A DNA stretch of 64,000 bases from Rheinheimera sp. EpRS3 (lineage in GTDB: Bacteria; Pseudomonadota; Gammaproteobacteria; Enterobacterales; Alteromonadaceae). The DNA lies in NCBI RefSeq assembly GCF_001513785.1, contig NZ_LNQS01000001.1, positions 1,511,270-1,575,269 of the forward strand, written 5' to 3'. Below, piece after piece: positions 53,268 to 61,614 of this stretch. Within the stretch, counting starts at the first letter, position 1, and every line of letters begins with the position of its first letter. The notes below the pieces were generated by a model that saw only the letters and a program-made list of their open reading frames with translations, was not told the DNA's origin and did no database searches. The position numbers and the translations under genes are program-made.

Positions 53268-54179
53268 ATGTTGGTAAGAATACTGTATCTGATAACAACG
53301 GCGTTATTCAGTTTGTCTGGGCAGGCTCAAAGCTACAACGATATAGCACTGCAGCAATTTAATACCGCAGATCAGGTTACGCTTGGCAGCCTGGATCCTG
53401 ATAAGCCGACGTACCTGAAAATGTGGGCCACCTGGTGTAAACCCTGTATGGAGCAAATGCCGCATTTTGCAAAATTGCAGCATAAGTTTGCCGATAAAGT
53501 GAATATTATCGCGGTAAATATCAATATTAATGAAGACAGTACTAAAATCGCTGAGGTGATTAAACGCTACGGCCTGACAATGCCGGTATGGTTGGACAAC
53601 GAAGGCCAGCTTGGGGTGGCATTAGGGCTAACAGGTACGCCATACAGTGTGCTGATCAACACCGATGGCAAAGTGGTGTATAGCACGCATGAGTCAGACG
53701 ACAAGCTGGATCGCTTTATCAGCATGCTGGCAAAAGGGCAGAAATTGCAAAATGCCACCACAGATGTGATCAGTACCCAACAAAAGCAGGTATTACTGCA
53801 GCCCTGGCAACAGGGTGAGCACCTGCTGTTTTTTACAGCAACCTGGTGCGATTGGTATCTACTTGATTCCCGGCCAGAAATGGCCAGCAAATGTAAGCAG
53901 GCACAAATGGGGCTGAATGCCTTGCAGCAACGGTTGCCAGCACAGCCCTGGCATGGTGTGGTCAATCATTTGTGGACCGATCAGCAGGCGCTACAGGACT
54001 TTATTACGCAGTATAATATGCAACTGTCTTTTAGCATTGATACCGCTGGAGTGTTGTTTAATGCTTTTAATATCAGAAGTATTCCTACATTACTAAAGCT
54101 AAAAGATGGCAAAATACTCATCAGAATAACTGACTTTACTGATGAAGATGTGGTTGTTCAGCAACTGTCTGGTCAATAG
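53268..54179 (+). CDS. Exported double thioredoxin-like protein (TlpA-like)
   Basis: 303 residues from ATG 53268 (GAGGTG upstream). Leader to about residue 19 (GQAQS). First domain is TlpA/ResA-like with the redox motif MWATWCKPCMEQMP and cis-Pro loop GLTGTPYSVLIN. A second thioredoxin-like domain (about 180-300) has TATWCDWYLLDSRPEM, where the second Cys is lost, but keeps its own cis-Pro loop NIRSIPTLLKL. A periplasmic thiol reductase with a substrate-binding second domain is plausible. Confidence 0.87.
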   Translation: MLVRILYLITTALFSLSGQAQSYNDIALQQFNTADQVTLGSLDPDKPTYLKMWATWCKPCMEQMPHFAKLQHKFADKVNIIAVNININEDSTKIAEVIKRYGLTMPVWLDNEGQLGVALGLTGTPYSVLINTDGKVVYSTHESDDKLDRFISMLAKGQKLQNATTDVISTQQKQVLLQPWQQGEHLLFFTATWCDWYLLDSRPEMASKCKQAQMGLNALQQRLPAQPWHGVVNHLWTDQQALQDFITQYNMQLSFSIDTAGVLFNAFNIRSIPTLLKLKDGKILIRITDFTDEDVVVQQLSGQ

Positions 54180-54210
54180 TATTTATGCTGGTTACATCAA
54201 GGCTACCCCC

Positions 54211-54230
54211 GCGCCGTCTTTTATCGGCGC
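54211..54230 (+). terminator. Weak terminator hairpin
   Basis: GCGCCG, 8-base loop, CGGCGC, then TATTTATCTG. Follows the thioredoxin-like gene by about 30 bases. Confidence 0.45.
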
Positions 54231-54295
54231 TATTTATCTGTGCTATTTAATAGCGCGATACAGAGCAATTAACATTTTCAGGAAGTGCTGCCTAA

Positions 54296-55117
54296 ATGGG
54301 AAATAAAGTATCTGGCAACCAGGCAGCAATAGGCATTTTTGACTCTGGTATTGGCGGTTTATCTGTAGCACTGGCGGTACGGCAGCTGTTACCCAACGAA
54401 AGCCTTATTAATGTCGCCGATACCGGCCACGCGCCTTACGGCGAAAAAACTGACGATTATATCTACCAGCGTATGCACAGCATTAGTCAGCATTTAGTTA
54501 ACTGCGGTGTTAAAGCTATTGTTGTGGCCTGTAATACGGCAACCACTGCTGCCATTACAAAGTTGAGGGCGCAGTATGCATTGCCGGTAATTGGTGTAGA
54601 GCCAGGCGTAAAACCAGCGGTGCTTGCCAGCAAAACAGGCGTTGTCGGCGTATTAGCAACCCCCAGAACATTACTGACACCGTCTTTTGCTAAATTGGCA
54701 CAACGGTTTGCAACTCAGGCAACAGTGCTGCTGCAACCTTGCCCCGAGCTGGTGCCATTAATAGAGGCGTTGGATTTTAGTGGCAACCAAATGAGGGTAT
54801 TGCTGAAAAGTTATATTCAACCGCTGTTAGATAAAGGCGCCGACACTCTGGTGTTGGGCTGTACGCATTATAATTTTGTCGCAAATACAATCGCCGAAAT
54901 AGCCGGGCCTGACGTCAGCATTATCCGCACCGAAATGGCAGTAGCTAAGGAGTTGCAACGCCGCTTGACTGAGGCTGCTTTACTAAACACTGATTTAATA
55001 AATAACGGTGCAGGCAAAGCGACAGAAATATTTTATACCAGCGGCAATATCGATATTTTTAACACTCAGCTGCAGTGTTTATGGGGGAGTGCGGTAAAAG
55101 CGCAGCAGAACTGGTGA
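54296..55117 (+). CDS. murI: Glutamate racemase
   Basis: 273 residues, normal for MurI. Converts L- to D-glutamate for peptidoglycan in the cytosol. The two catalytic cysteines are in VVACNTATTAA and LVLGCTHYNF; the N-terminal FDSGIGGLSV supplies the conserved Asp-Ser pair. AGGAAG lies before the ATG. Confidence 0.97.
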   Translation: MGNKVSGNQAAIGIFDSGIGGLSVALAVRQLLPNESLINVADTGHAPYGEKTDDYIYQRMHSISQHLVNCGVKAIVVACNTATTAAITKLRAQYALPVIGVEPGVKPAVLASKTGVVGVLATPRTLLTPSFAKLAQRFATQATVLLQPCPELVPLIEALDFSGNQMRVLLKSYIQPLLDKGADTLVLGCTHYNFVANTIAEIAGPDVSIIRTEMAVAKELQRRLTEAALLNTDLINNGAGKATEIFYTSGNIDIFNTQLQCLWGSAVKAQQNW

Positions 55118-55136
55118 TTAAGCATAGTAAACATGA

Positions 55137-55164
55137 CAAACAGGCAGCCGGGGCTGCCTGTTTG
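55137..55164. terminator. Bidirectional terminator between murI and rimO
   Basis: Perfect 13-bp inverted repeat, CAAACAGGCAGCC and its complement, with two G between. Serves the convergent murI and rimO. Confidence 0.8.
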
Positions 55165-55188
55165 ACGTTAAGCTAACTTGCTAAGCTG

Positions 55189-56592
55189 TTATTCTGCTAC
55201 CGAAGCCCATAAGTCATACTCATCGGCTTCTTCAACCACGGCATCAATCACATCACCGGGTTTAACGCTGGTTAAACCGTTTAAGTACACGGCGCCGTCA
55301 ATTTCCGGCGCATCGGCAAAACTGCGGCCAATAGCGCCTTCGTCGTCTACTTCATCAATCAGCACTTTAATGGTTTTGCCAATCTTAGCTTGCAAGCGGG
55401 CACTGCTGATAGCTTGCTGGGTTTGCATAAAACGGTGGTAACGGTCTTCCATTACTTCTTCTGCTACCGGATCTGGCAAGTCGTTGGCTTTGGCACCCTC
55501 TACCGGGCTGTATTTAAAGCAACCGACGCGATCTAACTGCGCTTCCTGTAACCAGTCAAGCAGCATCTGGAACTCTTCTTCAGTTTCACCGGGGAAGCCG
55601 ACGATAAAGGTGGAGCGGATGGTTAGCTCCGGGCAGATCTCACGCCATTTTTTAATCCGCTCTAATACGCGATCGGCCTGGCCGGGGCGTTTCATCAGTT
55701 TTAATATGCGCGGGCTGGCATGCTGAAACGGAATATCCAAATACGGCAGTACTTTACCCTGCGCCATCAGCGGGATAATGTCATCTACGTGTGGGTAGGG
55801 GTAAACATAGTGCAAGCGTACCCAGATACCCATATCGCCAAGTGCTTCACACAGTGACTGCATCGAGGTTTTAACCGGTGAGCCGTTCCAGAAGCCGGTG
55901 CGGTGTTTTACATCCACGCCATAAGCGCTGGTGTCTTGTGAAATAATCAGCAGCTCTTTTACACCGGCATTTTTCAGCCGCTGTGCTTCGTCCAGCACTT
56001 CGCCAACCGGACGGCTGACTAAATCACCACGCATTGACGGAATAATGCAGAAGGTACAGCGGTGGTTACAGCCTTCAGAAATTTTTAAATAGGCATAATG
56101 CTTAGGTGTTAATTTAACGCCATGATCCGGCACCAGCATGGTAAACGGGTCATATTTAGGCTTAGGCACAAATTCATGCACCTGCTTTAATACGTTTTCA
56201 TAAGAGTGCGGGCCGGTAATACCCAGTACATTAGGGTGCACCTGACGGATTTCATCTTCGCGCGCGCCCAGACAGCCGGTAACAATCACTTTGCCGTTCT
56301 CGGCTAAGGCTTCGCCAATGGTATCTAACGATTCCTGCACCGCCGAGTCGATAAAACCGCAGGTGTTAACGATTACCAACTGGGCATCGTCATAGCTTGG
56401 CACTATGTTATAGCCCTCGCTTTTTAGCTGGGTAAGAATGCGCTCGGAATCGACCAGGTTTTTCGGGCAGCCCAGTGACACGAAACCTATAGTATTACCT
56501 TTGCCGGCACCGGCTTTAGCTTGCTCGGCTAAGGCTTTGGTTGCGGTATCCAAAGTGGTGGTTTGCGTCGGGTCAAAGGTTTGTACTGTCAT
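55189..56592 (-). CDS. rimO: Ribosomal protein S12 methylthiotransferase
   Basis: 467 residues. N-terminal UPF0004 domain ([19 protein letters not shown], with Cys in VNTCGFID and [11 protein letters not shown]), radical-SAM cluster [20 protein letters not shown], and a C-terminal TRAM domain. Adds a methylthio group to Asp89 of ribosomal protein S12. [11 protein letters not shown] separates it from MiaB. The N-terminus is about 25 residues longer than in E. coli, rich in Thr and Ala. Confidence 0.97.
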   Translation of the reverse strand: MTVQTFDPTQTTTLDTATKALAEQAKAGAGKGNTIGFVSLGCPKNLVDSERILTQLKSEGYNIVPSYDDAQLVIVNTCGFIDSAVQESLDTIGEALAENGKVIVTGCLGAREDEIRQVHPNVLGITGPHSYENVLKQVHEFVPKPKYDPFTMLVPDHGVKLTPKHYAYLKISEGCNHRCTFCIIPSMRGDLVSRPVGEVLDEAQRLKNAGVKELLIISQDTSAYGVDVKHRTGFWNGSPVKTSMQSLCEALGDMGIWVRLHYVYPYPHVDDIIPLMAQGKVLPYLDIPFQHASPRILKLMKRPGQADRVLERIKKWREICPELTIRSTFIVGFPGETEEEFQMLLDWLQEAQLDRVGCFKYSPVEGAKANDLPDPVAEEVMEDRYHRFMQTQQAISSARLQAKIGKTIKVLIDEVDDEGAIGRSFADAPEIDGAVYLNGLTSVKPGDVIDAVVEEADEYDLWASVAE

Positions 56593-56712
56593 AGTGTCTC
56601 TTAAAGTTGGCGTAGCCGGAAAAAAGTCGGCGGATTATACCTGAATCCGGCTAAAGATACAGAGCGGGCTGTGCAAAAAACAAACAGATATAAACAGTGG
56701 TGGCTGCTGGCG

Positions 56713-57099
56713 TTACTCTTTACGTTGCCAGCGGTGTAATGCTTTTAATTGCTCAAGTAACAGCGCCTTGTTGTCGCTATTAAGTTCATGGAACAGTTTA
56801 AGCAGAATTTGTGCTTCAGATGTCAGTAATAACTGGCTGGTTTGTACTGTTAGCCCGGCTTTATTTGTGTCGCATAGTTGCCCGTCTGGCAAATTCGGGT
56901 GTTCACAGGCTGCGTATAGCTGTGACGGTGTGGTATTTAACGCGGTTGCCAGCTTTACCAGTAACCTTTGGGATGGCTGGCGCTGGCCTTTTTCTATGCG
57001 AGACACATTGCTGGTAGCAATATCCGCTTCCAGAGCCAGTTGTTCTTGTGTCAATTTGCGCTGAATACGCAAAATTCGTATGGCGTGCCCAATATGCAT
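56713..57099 (-). CDS. XRE-family transcriptional regulator
   Basis: 128 residues. Helix-turn-helix at about 5-62: IGHAIRILRIQRKLTQEQLALEADIATSNVSRIEKGQRQPSQRLLVKLATALNTTPSQLY. The C-terminal half is helical without a known ligand domain. Palindromic sites in the gap before it (57121-57137 and around 57164-57180) are likely operators, the second lying in the promoter of the divergent kinase gene. Confidence 0.88.
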   Translation of the reverse strand: MHIGHAIRILRIQRKLTQEQLALEADIATSNVSRIEKGQRQPSQRLLVKLATALNTTPSQLYAACEHPNLPDGQLCDTNKAGLTVQTSQLLLTSEAQILLKLFHELNSDNKALLLEQLKALHRWQRKE

Positions 57100-57120
57100 G
57101 GTGAGGATTATCCGGCTGAT

Positions 57121-57137
57121 TTTGCCCTATTGGCAAA
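57121..57137. promoter_or_regulatory. Likely XRE operator O1
   Basis: Perfect arms TTTGCC and GGCAAA around CTATT, 21 bases before the XRE start. A related sequence with CCTATT and GGCAA lies at 57169-57180. Confidence 0.6.
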
Positions 57138-57155
57138 ACCTCAGGGGCAATTTGC

Positions 57156-57184
57156 TTGACACTTTGTTCCTATTAGGCAATATT
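57156..57184 (+). promoter_or_regulatory. Promoter of the kinase operon with embedded XRE-like site
   Basis: TTGACA (57156-57161), 17-base spacer, AATATT (57179-57184). The spacer contains the palindrome CCTATTAGG, related to the operator at 57121. Confidence 0.5.
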
Positions 57185-57343
57185 CAGATTATTATGTGTC
57201 TTACAGGCAAATGATATTAAGTATTACGTAAGTGTTGCAAATGTTGGATCAAAAGTATGGATATAAGCAATCTAACTTTAACCGCACAAATGGCATAGCA
57301 GTGTGGATCCTTCTTTGGGTATTACTATAAGGAAATAAAACAG

Positions 57344-57367
57344 ATGTTATATGATGGCAAATACTGA
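57344..57367 (+). CDS. Possible seven-codon leader ORF overlapping the kinase start
   Basis: ATG at 57344 follows AAGGA by 9 bases and reads seven codons (MLYDGKY) to TGA, in another frame from the kinase, whose ATG (57351) lies inside it. The good ribosome site thus serves the mini-ORF, and the kinase may depend on re-initiation. This may be chance. Confidence 0.25.
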   Translation: MLYDGKY

Positions 57368-58508
57368 TAAAGCTTATTGCCTTGATATTCTTATAATTGA
57401 GGATATTCCTGCTCCTTTAGCATCATTAGCTGATCTTATGGCTGACAATGGCTACCATGTGCGCCAGTGCCGCGACGGTAAAGAGGCATGGCGCTTATTG
57501 CAAACGGACATCCCTGCATTAATTTTGCTTGATGTACAAAGCACTGAAATGACGGGATATGACATTTGTCGGCAGCTAAAAGCAAAACTTAACACGGCTA
57601 TACCGGTAATTTTTATTTCTGCATCGCATGATATCCAAAGTATTAAACTGGCTTTTGAGCAGCATGTCGTGGATTACATTGTAAAGCCCTATGATGCCAC
57701 TGAGCTGCTATCGCGAGTAAAAATGCATCTTAAAATCCGCGCTTTGCAGTTACACCAGGGTATAAACGGTGCAGATCAAGCGCAGTTGCTGCAAATAGAA
57801 ATTGCCCTGCGCAGGCAGGCTGAAGCCGGGTTGCTTGCCTCACGGCAGCAGTTACGCCAGCTTACCGGCCATTTGCAAACCATACGTGAAGAAGAGCGTG
57901 CCCGTATAGCGCGTGAAATTCATGACGAACTGGGGCAGTCACTCACGGTAGCCAGTATTGACTTGGTCAAGCTTAAAAACCATGTTGCAGCTCAATCCTG
58001 CGACATCGAACAACACATTGACGATATTGTTGAAGTGCTGGAAGACGCGGCGAATACTGCGCGGGCTATCTCAGAAAACCTGCGTCCCGGGATGCTGGAT
58101 ATTCTTGGCCTAGGGCCGGCAATAGAGCACCACGTGCAGCGTTTCAGTGCCAGAACCGGTATTTGCTGCAAGCTAAGTATGACGAATGACGGCGATTTTG
58201 CCGTGACAGAGCAAATCAGCATAGCGGTGTTTCGTATAGTACAGGAAGCGTTAACCAATGTAGCACGCCATGCTCAGGCGAGACATATTACTATTCAGCT
58301 GGCCGATCTGGGCCGCGAACTGATGCTGATAGTGCAGGATGATGGCCGGGGCATGCCCTCTGAGCCGAGCCCGCAAAGACACTTTGGCTTGTTAGGTATG
58401 AGAGAGCGCGTAGCCTTGCTTGGCGGGCAAATAGCTATAGGCAGTAAAGAGGGCAAAGGTACCCGGATTGAGGCCTGTATACCTTTTAGCAATGAGGTAA
58501 CGGCGTGA
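57351..58508 (+). CDS. Soluble receiver-histidine kinase (NarX-type core)
   Basis: 385 residues, no membrane segment. Residues about 12-130 are a receiver domain with phosphoacceptor Asp61 (ALILLDVQS) and Lys in YIVKPYD; about 165-250 HisKA_3 with His191 (EERARIAREIHDELGQSLT); about 285-385 HATPase (REALTNVARHAQARHITIQ, DDGRGMP, GLLGMRERVALLGG). Kinase and receiver order is the reverse of most hybrids, and there is no sensor domain, so the input is probably phosphotransfer to Asp61 from another kinase. Stop overlaps the next start (GTGA). Confidence 0.92.
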   Translation: MMANTDKAYCLDILIIEDIPAPLASLADLMADNGYHVRQCRDGKEAWRLLQTDIPALILLDVQSTEMTGYDICRQLKAKLNTAIPVIFISASHDIQSIKLAFEQHVVDYIVKPYDATELLSRVKMHLKIRALQLHQGINGADQAQLLQIEIALRRQAEAGLLASRQQLRQLTGHLQTIREEERARIAREIHDELGQSLTVASIDLVKLKNHVAAQSCDIEQHIDDIVEVLEDAANTARAISENLRPGMLDILGLGPAIEHHVQRFSARTGICCKLSMTNDGDFAVTEQISIAVFRIVQEALTNVARHAQARHITIQLADLGRELMLIVQDDGRGMPSEPSPQRHFGLLGMRERVALLGGQIAIGSKEGKGTRIEACIPFSNEVTA

Positions 58509-59158
58509 TTCGGGTGCTAATGGCAGACGACCACCCGTTGGTAAGAGCCGGGCTGAAATATCTGCTTGCTGGCTGCAGCGATATTCAGCTGATGGCTGAA
58601 GTTGATAATGGTAACGAGCTGGTAAAACGGCTAAGCCATACTCAGGTTGATGTGATATTAGTAGATTTACTGATGCCAGGGCGCAGTGGTGTTGAGCTGA
58701 TCAAGCAGATAAAAGCCGAATATCCGCGTTTGCCGGTGGTGGTGCTTAGCTCATATAAAGAAGACATGTTTGCCCTACGTACTATTAAAGCCGGTGCCTC
58801 AGGTTATATCTGCAAAGATCATGCGGCTGAGCGGCTTATTGACGCTATTCGCAAAGTAGCCGCTGGTGGTGTGTTTATTAGTGACGAAGTATTACGGCTA
58901 ATTGCAAACGATCTGCACACACCTGTCCAGTCAATGGCACCGCATACGTTGCTATCTGATCGCGAATATCAGATATTTTTGCTTATTGTTGCTGGCTTTA
59001 GCCCCTGTGAAATAGCTGACCGGTTAAATATCAGTGTTAAAACAATAAGTACACATAAAACCCGCATTAAAGAGAAAACAAAGCTAGCCAATACGTCTGA
59101 TTTTGTTCGCTATGCGTTAAATCATAAACTTTCACTGGAAAGCATTGCGAGTTTATAG
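58505..59158 (+). CDS. NarL/LuxR-family response regulator
   Basis: 217 residues, GTG start overlapping the kinase stop. Receiver with Asp54 (VDVILVDLLMPG) and a LuxR-type helix-turn-helix at about 150-212 (LSDREYQIFLLIVAGFSPCEIADRLNISVKTISTHKTRIKEK). It is the cognate partner of the kinase encoded before it. A palindrome like those bound by this class lies 13 bases after its stop and before the chemotaxis genes. Confidence 0.95.
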   Translation: MIRVLMADDHPLVRAGLKYLLAGCSDIQLMAEVDNGNELVKRLSHTQVDVILVDLLMPGRSGVELIKQIKAEYPRLPVVVLSSYKEDMFALRTIKAGASGYICKDHAAERLIDAIRKVAAGGVFISDEVLRLIANDLHTPVQSMAPHTLLSDREYQIFLLIVAGFSPCEIADRLNISVKTISTHKTRIKEKTKLANTSDFVRYALNHKLSLESIASL

Positions 59159-59170
59159 CCTTGTTTTCTC

Positions 59171-59192
59171 AGGGTAGGAATTTTCCTACCCT
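59171..59192. promoter_or_regulatory. 22-bp palindrome, RcsB-box-like
   Basis: Arms AGGGTAGGAA and TTCCTACCCT around TT. The core TAGGAATTTTCCTA is close to the RcsAB box TAAGAATATTCCTA. A shorter variant, TAAGAATCCTAC, follows at 59201. Candidate site for the NarL-type regulator just upstream; could also be a short terminator hairpin, but no T-run follows. Confidence 0.5.
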
Positions 59193-59290
59193 TGCCCCGG
59201 TAAGAATCCTACAGTTTAAATCAGCACTCTGCTGATAGTTATCTTTCAATAAAAAACTCATCATATGGCTACTAATTTAGGAGCAATGTG

Positions 59291-59659
59291 ATGAATGTCT
59301 TTCTGGTTGAGGATTCACCCAATATCAGAAGTCTTATTCGCCTCTGTATCGAGAATATTGGCGGGCGCATTGCCGGAGAAGCTGATAGCCAGCAACAGGC
59401 AATCACTGAGGTATGTCTGCTTAAACCAGATATTGTCATCATTGATTTGTGGTTGCGTGAGGGGAGTGGCTTTATGGTTATTCAGGCACTGAGAGCACAA
59501 TTGCCGGACGTCATACTTATTGTTCTGAGCGGACAAAAAAGTAGCCAGATGGAAGCCATATGTTTAAAGCATGGTGCAGATTATTACTTTGAAAAATCTG
59601 CATCCTGCTATGTTCAGTTAGAACAATTATTAAAAGGCTTTGCAGAGCGTTATGTTTAA
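59291..59659 (+). CDS. Single-domain response regulator
   Basis: 122 residues from ATG 59291 (AGGAG 7 bases before; the GTG at 59288 is too near). CheY-like fold with phosphoacceptor Asp52 (DIVIIDLW), Thr/Ser position LSGQ and Lys in FEKSAS. It has EDSPNIR acid pair at the N-terminus. No output domain. First gene of the chemotaxis cluster; overlaps the next gene by 8 bases. Confidence 0.9.
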   Translation: MNVFLVEDSPNIRSLIRLCIENIGGRIAGEADSQQQAITEVCLLKPDIVIIDLWLREGSGFMVIQALRAQLPDVILIVLSGQKSSQMEAICLKHGADYYFEKSASCYVQLEQLLKGFAERYV

Positions 59660-60881
59660 AGTTGATGCAGTGAAAAATGACAGCGGTGGTAGTGGCTTAG
59701 CCATTTGGCTTTTGCCGCTATATTTATCGTTAATCAGTATTATTGTGCTTTTTATTGTTGCTGGCTGGAGCTTTTTAGTCTTTCTGGCGGCATGTTTTTT
59801 ATTGTGTGCCGGTGGCGTTATGTGCTGGCTGCTGAAAAACAGCATCAGTAAACTTGTTAGTGTTAACGCCAGCCAGGCTAAGCTGCAGGCAGAGCAGCAG
59901 TTTGAACAGAATGCCCGGCAGTTTCTGACCAGCTTAAATAGCGTTGAAGGTGATGTGGCCGCCGTGTGGGCACGGCAAATTGAAACAGGCCGTGCACATA
60001 GCGAACAATCTGTTGTAGAGCTGGTAGGACGTTTTCACGCTATTGTGCAAAACCTTGAAGACACCGTGCGGCTGTCTGATTCAAACCAGGAAGACAGTGA
60101 AAATACTAATGCTATTCAGGTGCTTAATACCAGCTCTGAAAAGCTGCATTCCATGGTTCACTCGTTAAAAGAAGCCATGAGTAACCGGGATGCACTGCTG
60201 CAACAAGTGGGGCAACTGGTAAGTTACATTGATGATTTAAAAAGCATGGCAACAGCTGTTGCCAATATTGCCGACCAAACCAATCTGCTGGCACTAAACG
60301 CTGCCATAGAAGCTGCCAGAGCTGGCGATAGTGGCCGTGGTTTTTCTGTTGTGGCGGCCGAGGTACGTGCATTGTCTAACCGCTCTGGTGAAACCGGGCG
60401 CCGTATCAGCGACACAGTAAATACCATTAGCAGTGCCATTTCCGGTGCATTTTCTTCAGCTGAGAGCTTTGCCAGCCAGGATGTGTCGCGTGTGCAAAAT
60501 GCTGAGCAGGACATTAACACAGTACTCAATGACTTTAAGTTGCTTACCGATCATTTAAATGCATCGGCCGACGAATTACGCGGAGCCAGCATCGGCATTA
60601 AATCTGAAATAGCGCAGTCATTGGTGCATTTACAGTTTCAGGACCGTGTCAGCCAAATTCTCAGCCATGTGCGGGACAATATTTTGTTATTTCCGGACGC
60701 GTTTGCGCAAAGCGCTGCGCTGTTTCAGCAACAAGGAAAACTGGTGCCGATTGACTGGACAAGTTTGCTTGATGAACTGATGAAATCTTATGCAACAGAA
60801 GAGGAACTGGCAAACCATGGCCAGTTATCCACCAGCAAGACAAGCAGCACTGACAGTTCAGATGACTTAGTGTTTTTTTAA
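59652..60881 (+). CDS. MCP-like protein with CheZ-like C-terminal motif and tail
   Basis: 409 residues from ATG 59652, which overlaps the previous stop. Two adjacent membrane helices (about 18-60) form a hairpin with no periplasmic sensor; no HAMP is evident. A methyl-accepting signalling domain follows, tip region [40 protein letters not shown]. After it, [15 protein letters not shown] carries DxxxQ (Asp331, Gln335), the spacing of the CheZ phosphatase residues Asp143 and Gln147. The last residues, a Ser/Thr-rich linker then SSDDLVFF, resemble the CheY-binding tail DDLLDSLGF of CheZ. cheY lies 15 bases downstream; no separate cheZ is seen. A receptor/phosphatase chimera is inferred. Confidence 0.85.
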   Translation: MFKVDAVKNDSGGSGLAIWLLPLYLSLISIIVLFIVAGWSFLVFLAACFLLCAGGVMCWLLKNSISKLVSVNASQAKLQAEQQFEQNARQFLTSLNSVEGDVAAVWARQIETGRAHSEQSVVELVGRFHAIVQNLEDTVRLSDSNQEDSENTNAIQVLNTSSEKLHSMVHSLKEAMSNRDALLQQVGQLVSYIDDLKSMATAVANIADQTNLLALNAAIEAARAGDSGRGFSVVAAEVRALSNRSGETGRRISDTVNTISSAISGAFSSAESFASQDVSRVQNAEQDINTVLNDFKLLTDHLNASADELRGASIGIKSEIAQSLVHLQFQDRVSQILSHVRDNILLFPDAFAQSAALFQQQGKLVPIDWTSLLDELMKSYATEEELANHGQLSTSKTSSTDSSDDLVFF

Positions 60882-60896
60882 GGAGAAAACTCAGTT

Positions 60897-61265
60897 ATGG
60901 CAAAGACTATTATGATTGTGGACGATTCTGCCTCTTTGCGTCAGGTAGTGTCTATCGCACTGATAGGTGCCGGTTATGACGTGATTGAGGGCTGTGATGG
61001 CAAGGATGCACTTAGCAAACTACAAGGCCAGAAAATTAGCCTGATAGTCAGTGACGTTAATATGCCGAATATGGACGGCATTACTATGGTGCAGGAAATT
61101 AAAAAGCTGCCCGCCTATAAATTTACACCGATTATTATGCTGACCACAGAATCTGCGGACGACAAAAAGGCCGCCGGGCAGGCTGCAGGGGCAAAAGCCT
61201 GGATGGTTAAACCCTTTAAGCCGGAACAACTGTTGATGGCCGTTTCAAAACTCGTGCAGCCATAA
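60897..61265 (+). CDS. cheY: Chemotaxis response regulator CheY
   Basis: 122 residues; AAGGAG before the ATG. Acid pair Asp9-Asp10 (IVDDSAS), phosphoacceptor Asp53 (LIVSDVNMPNMDG), Thr in LTTES and Lys in MVKPFKP. A short CheY-type receiver with the AGAKAWMVKPF segment common in non-enteric chemotaxis clusters. Its kinase is the CheA encoded two genes on. Confidence 0.94.
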   Translation: MAKTIMIVDDSASLRQVVSIALIGAGYDVIEGCDGKDALSKLQGQKISLIVSDVNMPNMDGITMVQEIKKLPAYKFTPIIMLTTESADDKKAAGQAAGAKAWMVKPFKPEQLLMAVSKLVQP

Positions 61266-61278
61266 GAGGGCGCACAGA

Positions 61279-61614
61279 ATGAATCGCAGCAAAGACAACG
61301 CTAGCCTGATGTTTTGTCCGCAAGGGGATTTAACCATTTATACCGCGCAGCAGCACAAAGAACAGTTGTTGCTGGCAATGAATAACCAGGCACCGGTGCA
61401 GATTAATTTAGCTGAAGTAACCGACATCGACACTGCAGGGTTGCAACTGCTGATATTAGCTAAGCGGGAGTCATTACGGCGTAATATTGCTTTGAACATC
61501 ACCGGCCATACCCGCGTAGTAATCGATGTTATTGAGCTGTGCAATTTGTCTGGTTTTTTCGGCGATCCGGTATTTATTCCCTCGGATACTTCAGACAAAG
61601 GAACATCAGCATGA
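61279..61614 (+). CDS. STAS-domain protein of the chemotaxis cluster
   Basis: 111 residues. LMFCPQGDLTIYTAQQHKEQLLLAM, then INLAEVTDIDTAGLQLLILAKRES, the STAS fold with the usual D-I-D-T-A-G-L turn, where Thr takes the place of the Ser that is phosphorylated in anti-anti-sigma factors. Stop overlaps the cheA start (ATGA). STAS proteins stand in this place in several non-flagellar-operon chemotaxis clusters; role unclear. Confidence 0.88.
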   Translation: MNRSKDNASLMFCPQGDLTIYTAQQHKEQLLLAMNNQAPVQINLAEVTDIDTAGLQLLILAKRESLRRNIALNITGHTRVVIDVIELCNLSGFFGDPVFIPSDTSDKGTSA

